NCBI GenBank assembly: GCA_020002185.1
Contig: CM034537.1
Location: 14,105,905 to 14,169,904, forward strand
Direction: 5' to 3'
Source of the DNA: Paraescarpia echinospica
Taxonomy: Eukaryota; Annelida; Polychaeta; Sabellida; Siboglinidae
DNA: 64,000 nt
The notes below the pieces were generated by a model, which was not told where the DNA came from, did no database searches, and saw only the letters and a list, made by a program, of their open reading frames with translations. Shown piece by piece: positions 39,131 to 49,136 of the stretch (its first letter is position 1; each line of letters begins with the position of its first letter). Both the position numbers and the translations under genes were made by a program.

Positions 39131-39650
39131 TCATAACATTGTAACCACAATAATACAGACTAGTCAGTTAGTAGAACGTTGCCGAGTGCTGGAAACAACT
39201 AGGAAACTAGGAAACTAGATGGGGTTCAAGATTCACCGAAGGTCTACTGGAAACACAACAAAGGAATATATTAAACCAATGGTCTCTATCATTAAACCAG
39301 CGCTGGACGTAGGACTGTGGAGGACCCTGGCAGCATTGATCTGGCATCGTACAATTATAGTTCTCACTCCTTCTTACTTGCTACAATAGACACATTACTG
39401 CAAAATACGTTTTTTTCATTTAAAACACATATCTGAATTACCTAACAATGTTATTCTAAATTACCAAGTTTGGTAACCCATTAGCTTGTCAATTGTCATG
39501 CTACTACATTGTGGCACAACAGATTATTAATAATGTAAATCGAGTTCACCCAAAAATCAAGTGGGCTATGATCCAACACATTCTTGTGAAGGCCCCCATA
39601 AAAATATTTTGTGGAGGTTCCCTGCCCCAAATCAGGCGCTGTGTTAAAGT

Positions 39651-40012
39651 CACTGATCTATATACATGGATAGGAAGCCTAACGTTAAAAGGTATGTTTG
39701 ATGTTAAGTACGGCCGCCATATTGCTTTCCCTATTGTGACGTATAATGACTTCGCCGCCATATTATTTCAACCACGTTACACGTAGCATCCACTTGCAAC
39801 ACTCGCGTTATCTCCCGCAAATTTAACCTGAAGCTACCGCCAAACGTGACATAGGTTTTCACGCACCAATTATGACGCATAATCACTGCACATAAATCGT
39901 CCTCAGACCTCTATTGTCGACAGTTTGGGGAAAGCAAGATGGCCGACAATGACTTCACATAATAATAATAATCTAATTACCTGCACTTCCTATCCATGTA
40001 TATAGATCAGTG
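39651..40012. repeat. 27-bp inverted repeat flanking about 310 bp
   Basis: CACTGATCTATATACATGGA plus TAGGAAG at 39651-39677 and its reverse complement at 39986-40012. The right arm abuts dispersed repeat A copy 2. It could be a small foldback element. Confidence 0.7.
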
Positions 40013-40285
40013 GTTAAAGTCCCGACATTGTTTGATAACTCAGCGGCCACTAGATCACGTAACACTTACCGATTTCCGTTAAAAATCGGCGGCGGAAGTG
40101 AGACGCGATGACATCACAGATAGCGACGTTGACTACCTTTCCAGAAATACGGAGAGACACGGGGAAGATGTTGTACAACGTAGTGGGACAAATATAATGA
40201 TGACTCATCACTGGCGGTCGGTCTCTATAGGAACGAAGGTGACGTCTACATGCATTGGGTCGATCGCGGGTCCTGAGGTTCTTGG
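40013..40285 (+). repeat. Dispersed repeat family A, copy 2
   Basis: Diverged homologue of 35697-35952, same orientation, sharing CGTAAC-CTTAC-GATTTCCGTT and GGGTCCTGAGGTTCTT. Confidence 0.7.
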
Positions 40286-41843
40286 ACGCTGTCACAAAAT
40301 CGAGTGTATGTATTAATAAATTGGCGGTACCCGATTTGACATAGCAAGTTATAGGTTCAGGTGCACTAGGATTCGGAGTGAACGAGAGACATAACGTGAC
40401 ATCAGATATGTATGTACGAGAAGCCAACTGACATTCCCATTTAATACATCAACAATAAACAAAAGCGGTTCAGTGATAGTTGACCAACCGTTACTCTGCT
40501 ATGACATTATATTTATAACGCCATACATTGTACTCAACGAGTATGCATCCAAATACGAAATTACATGGGAGACAATTTAAACAGCTGGTCACTTACATGA
40601 AGACGTGTATACACCGTTGTAAGTCTATGAACTGTAACCAATGAATGTCTCGTGATGTGCGAATGTCTACGTTCGCATCGCCATCGGTCGCGTTCGACGA
40701 AATGTCAGGACAAAGTCGAAAGTCGCTCGGCGTTCGGCGAACGAATTCACATAGATGAAAGCAGGCGACTCGGGCGATCAAGTAGACGGTATATTTGCTT
40801 TGTCGATCCCACGCGATTCACCAGGCGACAACACGGATAACGATGTCACGACTTCGGCGATGTCGAGAAGGTCTGTCACGGAGTCGGTGTTACGACAGCT
40901 AGCAGACGAAACGGTGGTGGCCTTGCATTCGAAGATCACATCAAAACGGAACTGCAGTCGGTTATCGCTCAGTCTTCTTCAACGCGTGAGAAGTGCAGCG
41001 TCTCACAACTAATCAATACTGTTGAAATCGTAGAAGTATTTACTACAGGCGTTGGGCGGACACACGTTTCAGCCCAATTCCTGGAGAGGAGAGTGCAACA
41101 CTTTCTTCTGCTCAAATGTTCGTCTGGCCACGAATGGCCGTCCGGCCCTTATATAATTTGACGACCGGAAGTTAGTCTGATCAATTACAACACTTAATAC
41201 AAATTAAAGTCGCTTCAAAAACTGGCTCCCGAAACCATTCACACTTCGAAGCAATCCATTCAACTCGCTGAGTTTAAAATAGATTTTGCGAGCTAAACGT
41301 ATGGGTATATCAGTGCTCATTCAATCTTTAACTTACGTGAATTACTTACATAATTAATATCACTGGATTCCCTGTATCGATCCGGATACCACAATATTCA
41401 TCGTACATTCCAACTCTCATGAATTAATCCATAATTTTAATAAAACACGCACTGTATTCATAAGCTCCGTGTGACCCTAGTGTTTATCACACCTACATTT
41501 CTGTAAACAATTTTTATAAGTTCATAATATAATCTTTTTATAACCACAACATAAGTAGTTTGACAGGTCACCATATTACCAATCATGTTAAATAATTTCT
41601 ACAGGTACCAAATTTGGTATACCTAACCGTAGAATTAGTGGTGTACGCTACAAATGAAATTAATTAAATCTGACTCGTCAGCAGTTAAAACGTTACCCGC
41701 CTTAATCGCCAGAGGGCACCAGCATATACCTCCGCGACAATACATACCAGAGATGGCAGCACCATCCCATCAACCATACTTGTATACAAAACCACTGTTC
41801 TAAAGCCTGATTAAATTCTATACAAACCACTTTTTGACAGTCG
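40286..41843. other. CpG-rich patch and intergenic DNA
   Basis: 40640-41010 is richer in CpG than its surroundings and holds overlapping open frames on both strands (for example 85 codons at 40755-41012). I recognise no domain. It may be a promoter-proximal exon or an old mobile element; I cannot decide. Confidence 0.3.
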
Positions 41844-41900
41844 CCAGATCTATTGTAGTGGGAACAGCAGGTTCCGAATAGATGTGGAGATTGCAGGTCT
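41844..41900 (+). repeat. Dispersed repeat family B, copy 2
   Basis: Matches 35958-36015 around the 20-base core GTGGGAACAGCAGGTTCCGA, then diverges. Confidence 0.65.
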
Positions 41901-42394
41901 TTGGTCCTCGCCCATTCTTGTCTGCTCTGCCGCTTTGATTCTACGTAGACCTTTGCATGGTGAACCGCACCGCGCCGAAGTCAATGGGCGATTGGGCCTT
42001 TTAAAGGTGAATTGACCATGGCTCGATAAGGAGAAGAGGTCTTGGGGAGGTAGGAATTGGACATACTGATACAGTCGCTTATCTCGCTAAGTTAGTTCTG
42101 GTTAATAATTGCTTTCGATGATGGTTGTCTTGCCTCCAGTTAGGACAGGGGCCAGCATCCTTTTCGAATGGAGGGCCAAACAGATAACTTGGACCAGTCC
42201 TTAATATAAGCAATCTTGTTTAAAACTATGCATTGTAATTTAATTTACAAATTATTACCAGTTACGAATAAGACATTGTTATCATCAAACATCAGCGTCT
42301 AAATGTGAACAACTTTTATACATTAATACTAAATAAGTAAATAAAACCCATTTTCATGGTCAGTGTTCTTAGTACAGAAGTGTCATCATCATCA

Positions 42395-42600
42395 CTATAC
42401 TTTGACACTTGGTGCAGTTGCTGCGCCACCAAACAAATTGGCAATGAGCTTAGTGTGTTTGATCAGATCCGGAAAGTGTTCCATCGCCCAATACATGTAG
42501 TAACACTCTACAGACGTCAACTCTGTTGCGGTAGCTTTGAGTGTCACAGAGCCGGACTGTAGTTTGTTGATCTCTATCCACACAGTTTCGGCGCATCGTC
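42395..42600 (-). CDS. Candidate terminal exon of an unrecognised host gene
   Basis: The minus-strand frame has a coding look: ETVWIEINKLQSGSVTLK, then LTSVECYYMYWAMEHFPDL, and AANLFGG-like residues before TAG at 42395-42397. Amino-acid use is balanced and no repeat is present. I see no certain splice acceptor and do not recognise the family, so this is only a candidate. Confidence 0.3.
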
Positions 42601-43199
42601 GAGTTCTACGTGGAACTGGTTGGAAAATAAGGCAACTTCTCACTGCGAGTCCTAAGATCGAAAAGGCACTCAGCTTTGCGTTTCATAGTTGTGTCTCCCA
42701 CAGTGGCGATGTCATCTCGGAAGCAGAGATGAACTAAAAATCTAACTGATGAGATGTTCTCGCAAATCCATTTGGGATCTGCAAATCCTGGTAATTCTGT
42801 ACCCTTCTGCTCTATTAACAAATCCAATATATCAGCACATATGGTTTATAAGTCCGGATCAGCATAGCACATCGACTCATCTAGCGCTCAATCCTTACAA
42901 TAGAGGTGGTTTTGGTACTGCAGGGTCAATTAAGCCAGAAGGTATATATAGGCCTGGTCTGTAAATCTCGCGCCTCGTTTTCGCTAAAACGATTACCGTA
43001 AAATGTTTACTTACACAACTTCCCCAATCGCTTTAGCTTAATTTTATCAGTCAGAAACCAGAACTATTATTAGCCTTTATAATATGTCATTCATGTGATT
43101 ACACCCCAAAACAAAAAACATCCTATTCCCTAAGCAGGTGCAGAATCTCGCCATGTATCGTGACACACTTACATATGCCTTATTGGAACTGCCAGTGGT

Positions 43200-43345
43200 T
43201 TAGGCCAGGAGCGAACGTAGTTCGTAGTCGTCACGATGACGCTCATTGTGTTCTGCATTTTCATTTACTTGACATTCAAGCTTTTTAGGGGTGGTGCATC
43301 TGTTCTTCCGACCAAGGAAATTGCAGCTACTGACATTATTGGCAT
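43200..43345 (-). CDS. Weak candidate coding fragment next to the Polinton
   Basis: The minus-strand frame reads SSCNFLGRKNRCTTPKKLEC and continues with charged residues to a stop at 43200. An acceptor-like AATGTCAG precedes it. It could be a last exon, or part of the hAT-like element into which the Polinton inserted. Not recognised. Confidence 0.2.
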
Positions 43346-43376
43346 CATGAGGGCCGCATGAAATAGCATTGCGGGC

Positions 43377-43382
43377 CGCATG
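43377..43382. repeat. Polinton target-site duplication, left copy (CGCATG)
   Basis: CGCATG directly precedes the left terminal AGTAG. An identical hexamer directly follows the right terminus (59705-59710). Six base pairs is the expected duplication length for Polintons. Confidence 0.92.
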
Positions 43383-43550
43383 AGTAGAAGTAGAGGGTTT
43401 TTCGATACGTAATCCGGAAGGTGCATGTGCTCCCATGGCTAAATTCTAAGATGGCGCCTGTTTTATGATGACACAGTTCCTTTTCCATGGTGCACTTCCT
43501 ATCACCTGACCCTCTCCTAGCGGTAAGAAGTGGACCTAACCTACTCCTAG
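43383..43550. repeat. Polinton left terminal inverted repeat (168 bp)
   Basis: Begins AGTAGAAGTAGAGGGTTTTT. It matches the reverse complement of 59537-59704 over 168 bp with about five substitutions and no gaps by eye. The two arms diverge after CTACTCCTAG. Confidence 0.95.
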
Positions 43551-43555
43551 CACCC

Positions 43556-44050
43556 TCTGGTGACGCGGGCGGGTAAAACGGGCGGGCAGGCGGGCAGAAC
43601 GGGCGGGCAAACGGGCTGGCTGGGGAGGGTATGGAGGTTGTGCCTCCGGTGACGCGGGCAGGTAAAGAGGTATGTGTGTGTGAATGCGCGTGTATGAAAT
43701 AACGAACGAAACACAAAGTATACGTGTGCACACGAATTTTATTGACTAGAGATACAAGCGTAATCAGTATATGCTGTATGAAACTGTGTTTTAGTAACCA
43801 AAGACAAGTGTGATGATGACACGACTTACGGGTGACTGAACACCACGCCAGCGGTCGTGAGCTTACGGGTCATGACGACCACGCCAATGGCTTGTAATGT
43901 GATACGATTAACGGGTGACTGAACACCGCGGCAGAGGTCGTGAACGTACGGGTGTGTGACCACCGTGCCATAGGCTCGAACGATAATGATGATGATGATG
44001 ATGATACCTGTCCGTTAATGAAACACGGTATGTAACGAAACGCACGCATC
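43556..44050. repeat. Left non-coding arm with short tandem repeats
   Basis: Contains GGGCGGGCA-type repeats flanked by two TGACGCGGGC-GGTAAA blocks (43559-43670). Two imperfect 80-bp units around ACGGGTGACTGAACACC follow (43826-43975), then an (ATG)n run at 43986-44006. No gene was seen. Confidence 0.8.
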
Positions 44051-44503
44051 TTAGTTCAATAGTTTAAACCAGTCGAATACACGACAATCGTTTGCTACCA
44101 GATCAGTGCCGAAACCGTTCACGAACTCCTTCATAGGAAGTCCACGAAATCGAAACATGAGATAAGCAACACAGTATTGTACGCAAACGTTAGACACGGG
44201 ACTCTGAAGTCTCTTTGAATTATGAGTCCATTCTACGCAATGTCTATTCATGAATCGTCGGAATTCGACGTGTCGTGGCGGCAAGCCGTACGAGCAGAAG
44301 TATTCAGCTTGACCTTTATCGTTCAGGTACAGCGCTATCCAATGTTCTCCCGGTTTCTTGCTGTTGTGCGTGTTGCATACGAAGGCGACAGGGTAAGTGT
44401 CTATCGTCTCGGTGAGGAGTATGTCTTTGGGTACGACCCTACGAACGATGGCCTTGGTGTGCGCATCCCGGACGAGTAGACGGGCGATCTGCAGGGTTTC
44501 CAT
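44051..44503 (-). CDS. Adenain-like cysteine protease (Polinton PRO)
   Basis: Intact 150-aa frame. Adenain-type proteases process capsid and core precursors during virion maturation. Visible landmarks are the catalytic His in GEHWIALYL (His54), the segment YFCSYGLPP and the nucleophile region VSNVCVQYCVAYL (Cys107 probable). The position that normally holds the acidic triad member (FDSYG or FEPFG in relatives) reads Cys70, and the Gly after the nucleophile reads Val, so activity is doubtful. I start at ATG 44501-44503, whose A is the last base of the capsid TGA. The TTG one codon earlier is not needed. Confidence 0.85.
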   Translation of the reverse strand: METLQIARLLVRDAHTKAIVRRVVPKDILLTETIDTYPVAFVCNTHNSKKPGEHWIALYLNDKGQAEYFCSYGLPPRHVEFRRFMNRHCVEWTHNSKRLQSPVSNVCVQYCVAYLMFRFRGLPMKEFVNGFGTDLVANDCRVFDWFKLLN

Positions 44504-45819
44504 CAATAGTCGTAGATGACGTTGCGACTCTTATCGATCTCCAGGACGGTCTCGAACTCGGCGTAGGCGATGACGTTCACAGTGGTCGTCAGTGCGTTGC
44601 GGAAATGAATCTCGATGCGCAGGTTGCCCTTTTGTACCAGATGGAAGCAGCAGTCGTCGCACGAGTCAGGGGTGAGATCCAAGCCGAAGAAGGTGTAGCC
44701 GTGGCGGAAGTCGGCGCGAGTCAAGCCGTTTCCTTCGTCCTGCCACACCTTACCCGTCGAGGTGAACTGGTTGTGGTAGCACCTGACGAAGAGGTTGTCG
44801 TCGAAATTTGGTTGGAAAGGTTTGGAGGGTATCTGTCGTCCGTCCACGTACACGGCGAGGAAGTTAATATGATTGTTTTTGGCGTTGAACGGGTTTTTAG
44901 CGTAGCTTCCGTTGTAGGCGTCGTTGTCGATGCAGCACAGCACGAGACGTTTTGGAAGAATGCCGAGAAAGAAATTCTCTTGCGTGTGCGAGCGGGTACC
45001 CGTGGGAATGGAGTAGACCTTGCAATTGACGGGACGCATCGGGTACTTGGCTGTGCTTTTTTCGAGGGCCTTGATGTGAGCCATCTGCACGCCTGGATTC
45101 AGAGTGGCCTTCTTGACGAACACGGTGGCGTTGATGATCTTTATCTTGTAGTCAGGGTTGTTTCCGTCGGCCATGAGCGCGAAGGCGTCCTTTGTGCGTA
45201 CCAGACGTATCTTGACCTCTACGCCGTTGATGAGGAATTTATCCTGGAGGAACAGGTCCATGTGGAGACGACCCATCATGTCGACCACGCGAATCCCCGT
45301 CGTACTAGCCCGTCTGGTGACGAACCCCTCGTTGGCTGCATTTCCGGCGGCTATTTCGACGGCTTCCATACGATTACTCGTGTCCTTGCACCACATCTGA
45401 CTCGTCAGTTGCGTCTCCTTGGCGTCGTCCCCGTAACTCAGCAGCGTTTCTATGTAGGCGCGATACGGGTACGTGTTGGTCGAGGGGGTGACGAGCGTTC
45501 CGATCAGGTAGACGTCGACCTGGCTGAAAAGGGAATGGAGCCAGTTATTCACTGGACCGATGGGATCGGCGGCATCAAGGTCGCTTCCGTCGGCGCGGGT
45601 TACTTTCGCTTGAACGTGTAGCATCGCGCTGGCGAGATCCAGGTAATCGTCTCCGGAACCGGCTATAACGAATTCTATCGGTCCACCTGATTCGAGCGAT
45701 GACATGGGTTGATGTTGCACCACGTGACTATCGAAGATACTTGTCTGAGTCGGAGGCACGGTGAAGATATCGAGTTCGCTCTTGAGTCCCTCACACGATT
45801 GTTTATGAACGAACGCCAT
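44503..45819 (-). CDS. Major capsid protein (double jelly-roll, hexon-like)
   Basis: Intact 438-aa frame with the conserved Polinton capsid signature: DDYLDLASAMLHVQAKV, then PVNNWLHSLFSQVDVYL, then the block NTYPYRAYIETLLSYG. The double jelly-roll capsid protein forms the hexon-like shell of Polinton-type virions. Length and motif order look complete, with no stop or frameshift. The start ATG at 45817-45819 lies 17 nt inside the pX-like gene, and the stop overlaps the protease start by one base. The plus-strand 338-codon frame across it is an antisense shadow. Confidence 0.92.
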   Translation of the reverse strand: MAFVHKQSCEGLKSELDIFTVPPTQTSIFDSHVVQHQPMSSLESGGPIEFVIAGSGDDYLDLASAMLHVQAKVTRADGSDLDAADPIGPVNNWLHSLFSQVDVYLIGTLVTPSTNTYPYRAYIETLLSYGDDAKETQLTSQMWCKDTSNRMEAVEIAAGNAANEGFVTRRASTTGIRVVDMMGRLHMDLFLQDKFLINGVEVKIRLVRTKDAFALMADGNNPDYKIKIINATVFVKKATLNPGVQMAHIKALEKSTAKYPMRPVNCKVYSIPTGTRSHTQENFFLGILPKRLVLCCIDNDAYNGSYAKNPFNAKNNHINFLAVYVDGRQIPSKPFQPNFDDNLFVRCYHNQFTSTGKVWQDEGNGLTRADFRHGYTFFGLDLTPDSCDDCCFHLVQKGNLRIEIHFRNALTTTVNVIAYAEFETVLEIDKSRNVIYDY

Positions 45820-46228
45820 CGTCGAATATGTCTGGCTCGCGTGTCCGTCGGCGCTGGCGTGTCTTCTTCGTCGTCCGTCTCCTGGCTGTACTGACTCCTT
45901 TCGTAGGGTACGCGCGTCTGATACGCGTCTTACGCGCTTGTACGACAGGGGTCATGAGTTGACCCAACATCTCCCTACCGGCGTCCGTAAGGCGACGTTT
46001 GGCGGACGTTTTGATGTTCTTCTCCGACAGGACATCGTCTACTATGCGCGCGCCGGTCGACAGCGCTCTCTTTCCCAACGCCACGGCGCCTCTCTTGACG
46101 AGCGACATGACGCTACGCAGTATACCTCCGAATAGACTTCCTAGAACGTGTCCTCGTTGGTAGCGGGCACCTGCGAAATAGGGAAGGGCGCCTCCCGCTT
46201 GACGAGCGTAGTAGTCGTTGTATTTCAT
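45803..46228 (-). CDS. pX-like basic core or minor capsid protein
   Basis: Intact 141-aa frame. The N-terminus, YYARQAGGALPYFAGARYQR followed by GSLFGGILRS, matches the Gly-rich pattern of the adenovirus pX/adintovirus PX proteins. A hydrophobic/amphipathic middle and an Arg/Lys-rich tail (RRTTKKTRQRRRTR) follow. Such proteins bind DNA or the inner capsid face. It begins four bases after the penton stop and overlaps the capsid gene by 17 nt, so it belongs to the tight morphogenesis cluster. Confidence 0.75.
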   Translation of the reverse strand: MKYNDYYARQAGGALPYFAGARYQRGHVLGSLFGGILRSVMSLVKRGAVALGKRALSTGARIVDDVLSEKNIKTSAKRRLTDAGREMLGQLMTPVVQARKTRIRRAYPTKGVSTARRRTTKKTRQRRRTREPDIFDDGVRS

Positions 46229-46232
46229 CTCT

Positions 46233-47017
46233 CTAGAACAGTGCCGTCCGTCGTCGTCGGAAATGAAGCGTCGTCGTCAATTTTCCGCGTTCGAATGGCA
46301 CGCGCGCGCCGGCCGGTATCGTCCCTTATATCGATCTCGATCGTGTCGAATTCTTTGCACAGGACGGGTAGGTACTGGTCGTCGTCACGGTGTCGCCTTG
46401 TCTACCGTTCAGCGGAACGATACGTATCAGTGGAACGAGGCTGTCGCCAACGATTCGTGGTTCGATGACGTTCGTGTAGACGTAGAGCGAGCCGAAACCC
46501 CGCGCCATGTCCACCACGGTGTCGGCTTCGATCAACGTTTCCTTCTTTTTCTTCTTCGTAATCTCTCCGAACAGCATGGTCTCATGAAAGCCTAGAATGC
46601 TCCTCAACATATCCCCGCTCAATATGGCGTTCGACAGCAACACCACTGTAATCTTGTGCGTGGTGGGGTTGTAGTATAGGCGCACAACAATATCTGGTAG
46701 CACACGTAGTAGAGCTTTGTTTATTGCTTTGACGAGATTCTGCGGTCCGTGATAATACCCGGGCTCGATATTGGTTTTGTCGTAGTCATCTCCTTCTCTT
46801 CATCCGTATTTCTTAGCCCTATACCGAACCACGCCTCCTTCTCTTTCACGTTGTGCCAATTATGTGGATAGATTACCTCCGACAGACCGCACTCCCACTG
46901 ACCCGACAAGTTGAGACGTTGCGGTAGCGTAGTGACGTAATGGGTCAACGTGTTGTCGGGATGCGTACGCATGGAAGCATTGCTAGGTAGCGTCATGTAG
47001 AAATCACTGCCCATCAT
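46233..47017 (-). pseudogene. Penton-like minor capsid protein, three frameshifts
   Basis: The single jelly-roll penton plugs the vertices of Polinton-type capsids. The N-terminal frame (46721-47017) shows DFYMTLPSNASM and LSGQWECGLSEVIYPHNWHN. The middle frame (46326-46703) shows DIVVRLYYNPTTHKITVVLL and LIRIVPL. The remaining family-like residues to the stop at 46233 fall in two further frames. Single-base shifts lie near 46770, 46375 and 46305. All conserved blocks are present in order, so decay or sequencing error is recent. Start ATG 47015-47017 overlaps the stop of the upstream membrane protein. No restored sequence is given. Confidence 0.85.
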
Positions 47018-47274
47018 GTTGTCACACGCCGGACTGGGTAGAAGGTAGAACTACTCAACAGGGCCGTCCACAGAGTCACGTTCTCGTGTCCGATGGATAG
47101 GTTGTAGATGCTGACCAAGATGATACTGTACAAGGCGATAACCTGACACACAAAAACGATTTCCTCTTTGGGACATGCGGTGCCGAAGATGTGCCACGGA
47201 GTCCTCTATTTCTGCGGCGGCGCGTCGACTTCTTCTTCGTTGACAACGGAAACTGTTGTCGTCTCGTCCGTCAT
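47014..47274 (-). pseudogene. Small membrane protein of Polintons, one in-frame stop
   Basis: The frame runs from ATG 47272-47274 to TGA 47014-47016 (86 codons) with an in-frame TAG at 47206-47208 after 22 codons. After the stop comes CPKEEIVFVCQVIALYSIIL, a strong transmembrane segment, then an ILVSIYNLSIGH and LWTALLSS stretch. I recall this block as a recurrent small Polinton protein of unknown role. Its TGA overlaps the penton ATG (ATGATG context), so the C-terminus is probably genuine. Confidence 0.6.
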
Positions 47275-47389
47275 GAGCGGATGAACGACATCTCGTCGGA
47301 CACATGACTAGTCTTTATAGCCCGACGAGAGCCTTGGCATCGATCCAGCTATTGAATTTCGAAGGGTGTCCAAATCATTTCACCAACAC

Positions 47390-48679
47390 CTACCTTCGCC
47401 TCCCTACCTTGCATCGCTGCACTATCGATTCCACGTGGTACAGTTTATAGATCGGAACCGTCACCTTCTGCAAATCCGGTTCGTAGAAGGTGCCATCCAG
47501 TATATCTCCGAGATCGTCCGTCAGACGATAGACGGGCGGATCGGACGGATGCACCTCGCGTATCGTGAATAATTCCTCTGTCCAATTCGCCGTGTACCCT
47601 TTGTCGAACCGTCTCTTGATCTTGCTGATACGCACGCGATCTGCCACGTGTTACTTGGGCACGCTCTTACCGTGATGACCGCCGTACAAGCGCTGCCACA
47701 CCTCTTCCTGATTAGACGCATTCACCTGCGACGGAGCCATCCCGATGCTGCGATGGGGTGTGTCGTTGTACGTCCGCACAAGATCCGGAAGGATATCAAT
47801 GTATCGCCACGTTTCTTTATGCGTCAGGTATCGCCACATCCGCGTCTTTAGCGTGCGATTGAAGCGTTCCACGATGCTCGCCATGGTCTCCTCGTTGTAG
47901 GTGGAGAAGTGATGGATACCGTACTTTTCCAATACACCCCGAATGCCACGGTTCAGGAATTCCAGACCTCTACCGGTCTGCAACATCAGCGGACGAACGC
48001 CGTTGGTGAACAGTCCGTCCAGCTCCCTCGTCATAAAAGTCGCCGACTTGTTCTTCAGGGGAACGCATTGGGCGACTTTCGAGAAGACGTCGATCACCGT
48101 GAGTAGGAACGTCGTACCCTCGTTGTCTCTTTTCAGACTGGACACGTCGACGAGATCGGTTTGCCACTGTTGATTCTGGCCTCCGACGACCACGCGTCGC
48201 CGCTTGAAATGAACTATGACCGGTTTGTGTAGAGTATAGGCGTTCTGTTCCGATAGCCATTGTTCGACGATCTTTCTCGGTACACGCTCTATAGGTCGGA
48301 AGGCGACTCGGCGCAAAGACTCGATACCTCCGTAACTCCCTACCTTAGCGGGATCGAAGTATACTCCCTGGAGCTTTTTCCGGTGACGCGCCGTAGTCAT
48401 ATCAGATAGTCGACGGTGATCTGGCGAGGAAGGTGGTGTCTTCACGTTCATCACGCGCACCGGTTCTCGCATGCGATGATCGGACAACGCGTTGTAGCAT
48501 TGCAACACTTGATTATACATGACGACCTTGTCTCCGTCGGTGAGATCCCGTCTGTCGAGTATGACTTTCATCTCGTCGTCGAAGTTCTGTACCTTGTGTC
48601 CTAGGGTATCCGCCGGTGGTGCGCGAAGACTGTCCAACAGTCGCGGATCTACCAAGGCCATCTTCCGTGCGCGTTCCAT
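47390..48679 (-). pseudogene. Retroviral-type (rve) integrase, in-frame stop and lost catalytic Asp
   Basis: Polinton integrase inserts the element by strand transfer. Residues 1-70 form a conserved N-terminal region (VDPRLLDSLRAPP, MYNQVLQCY). The core at about 140-330 has D175 (WQTDLVDV) and E271 (SIVERFNRTLKTR). The second triad residue, 35 before the Glu, reads Gly236 (LQTGRGLEF) where TDxGxEF is expected. A single base change (GAT to GGT) would explain it. After residue 342 an in-frame TAA (47651-47653) precedes the C-terminal SH3/chromo-like part (RVRISKIKRRF, WTEELFTI, LDGTFYEPDLQKV). It is double-damaged as read. Confidence 0.92.
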
Positions 48680-48682
48680 CGT

Positions 48683-49099
48683 CTACTTGAGTAGCACCTC
48701 TTTGAGCAAGGGTAGAAAGACCGAACTGGACAACGGTGCTAGGAAAGCCGCCAAGAAACCACCGGTCTGTCCCTCTCCGACCTGGTTATTATCCCGACGT
48801 CTCCCGACCGCCCTCGGTGCGTTTCTCCGTTCCAATCCCTGCAGCAAGATGCGACTTCTCCTGTTCGCCGGCGCACCTCTCTCTGCCACCTCGCGCAGTT
48901 TTGTTTTGTACTTATTCAAACGTCGTCTCTGAACGGAAGTCAAGGGAATGTTCTTCTTCAATATGTTGTAGGCGCACTCGGCCAATGCGCACAAAAGATC
49001 GGCGTCGGCGTTGTTGATGATGGCTCGTCTCAATTTCGTGCTCTTGTATCTGTTTAGAGCCTGTATGCAGAGAATATGTCTTTTCACGAGCACGGACAT
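48683..49099 (-). CDS. Small basic Polinton protein with hydrophobic C-terminus
   Basis: 138 aa from ATG 49097-49099. Pattern: KRHILCIQAL, then ADADLLCALAECAYNIL, then a basic middle (RRRLNKYKTKLRE), then GGFLAAFLAPL with a hydrophobic tail. I know this layout as a frequent hypothetical protein next to integrase or ATPase in Polintons; the function is unknown, possibly minor capsid or core. An upstream in-frame ATG (49168) would overlap the ATPase end, so I prefer the shorter start. Its TAG is three bases from the integrase start. Confidence 0.6.
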   Translation of the reverse strand: MSVLVKRHILCIQALNRYKSTKLRRAIINNADADLLCALAECAYNILKKNIPLTSVQRRRLNKYKTKLREVAERGAPANRRSRILLQGLERRNAPRAVGRRRDNNQVGEGQTGGFLAAFLAPLSSSVFLPLLKEVLLK

Positions 49100-49136
49100 C
49101 GTGCGACTGAAGAGACGACGTGCATGCGCAGTCGTC

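Noticed and set aside
43345..43731. 128-codon minus-strand frame at the Polinton left end
   Set aside because: It spans the terminal repeat and GC-rich tandem repeats, and its counterpart at 59599-59832 is just the inverted copy of the same repeat.
44605..45621. Plus-strand 338-codon frame opposite the capsid gene
   Set aside because: Antisense shadow of the intact capsid protein gene; no recognisable domain.
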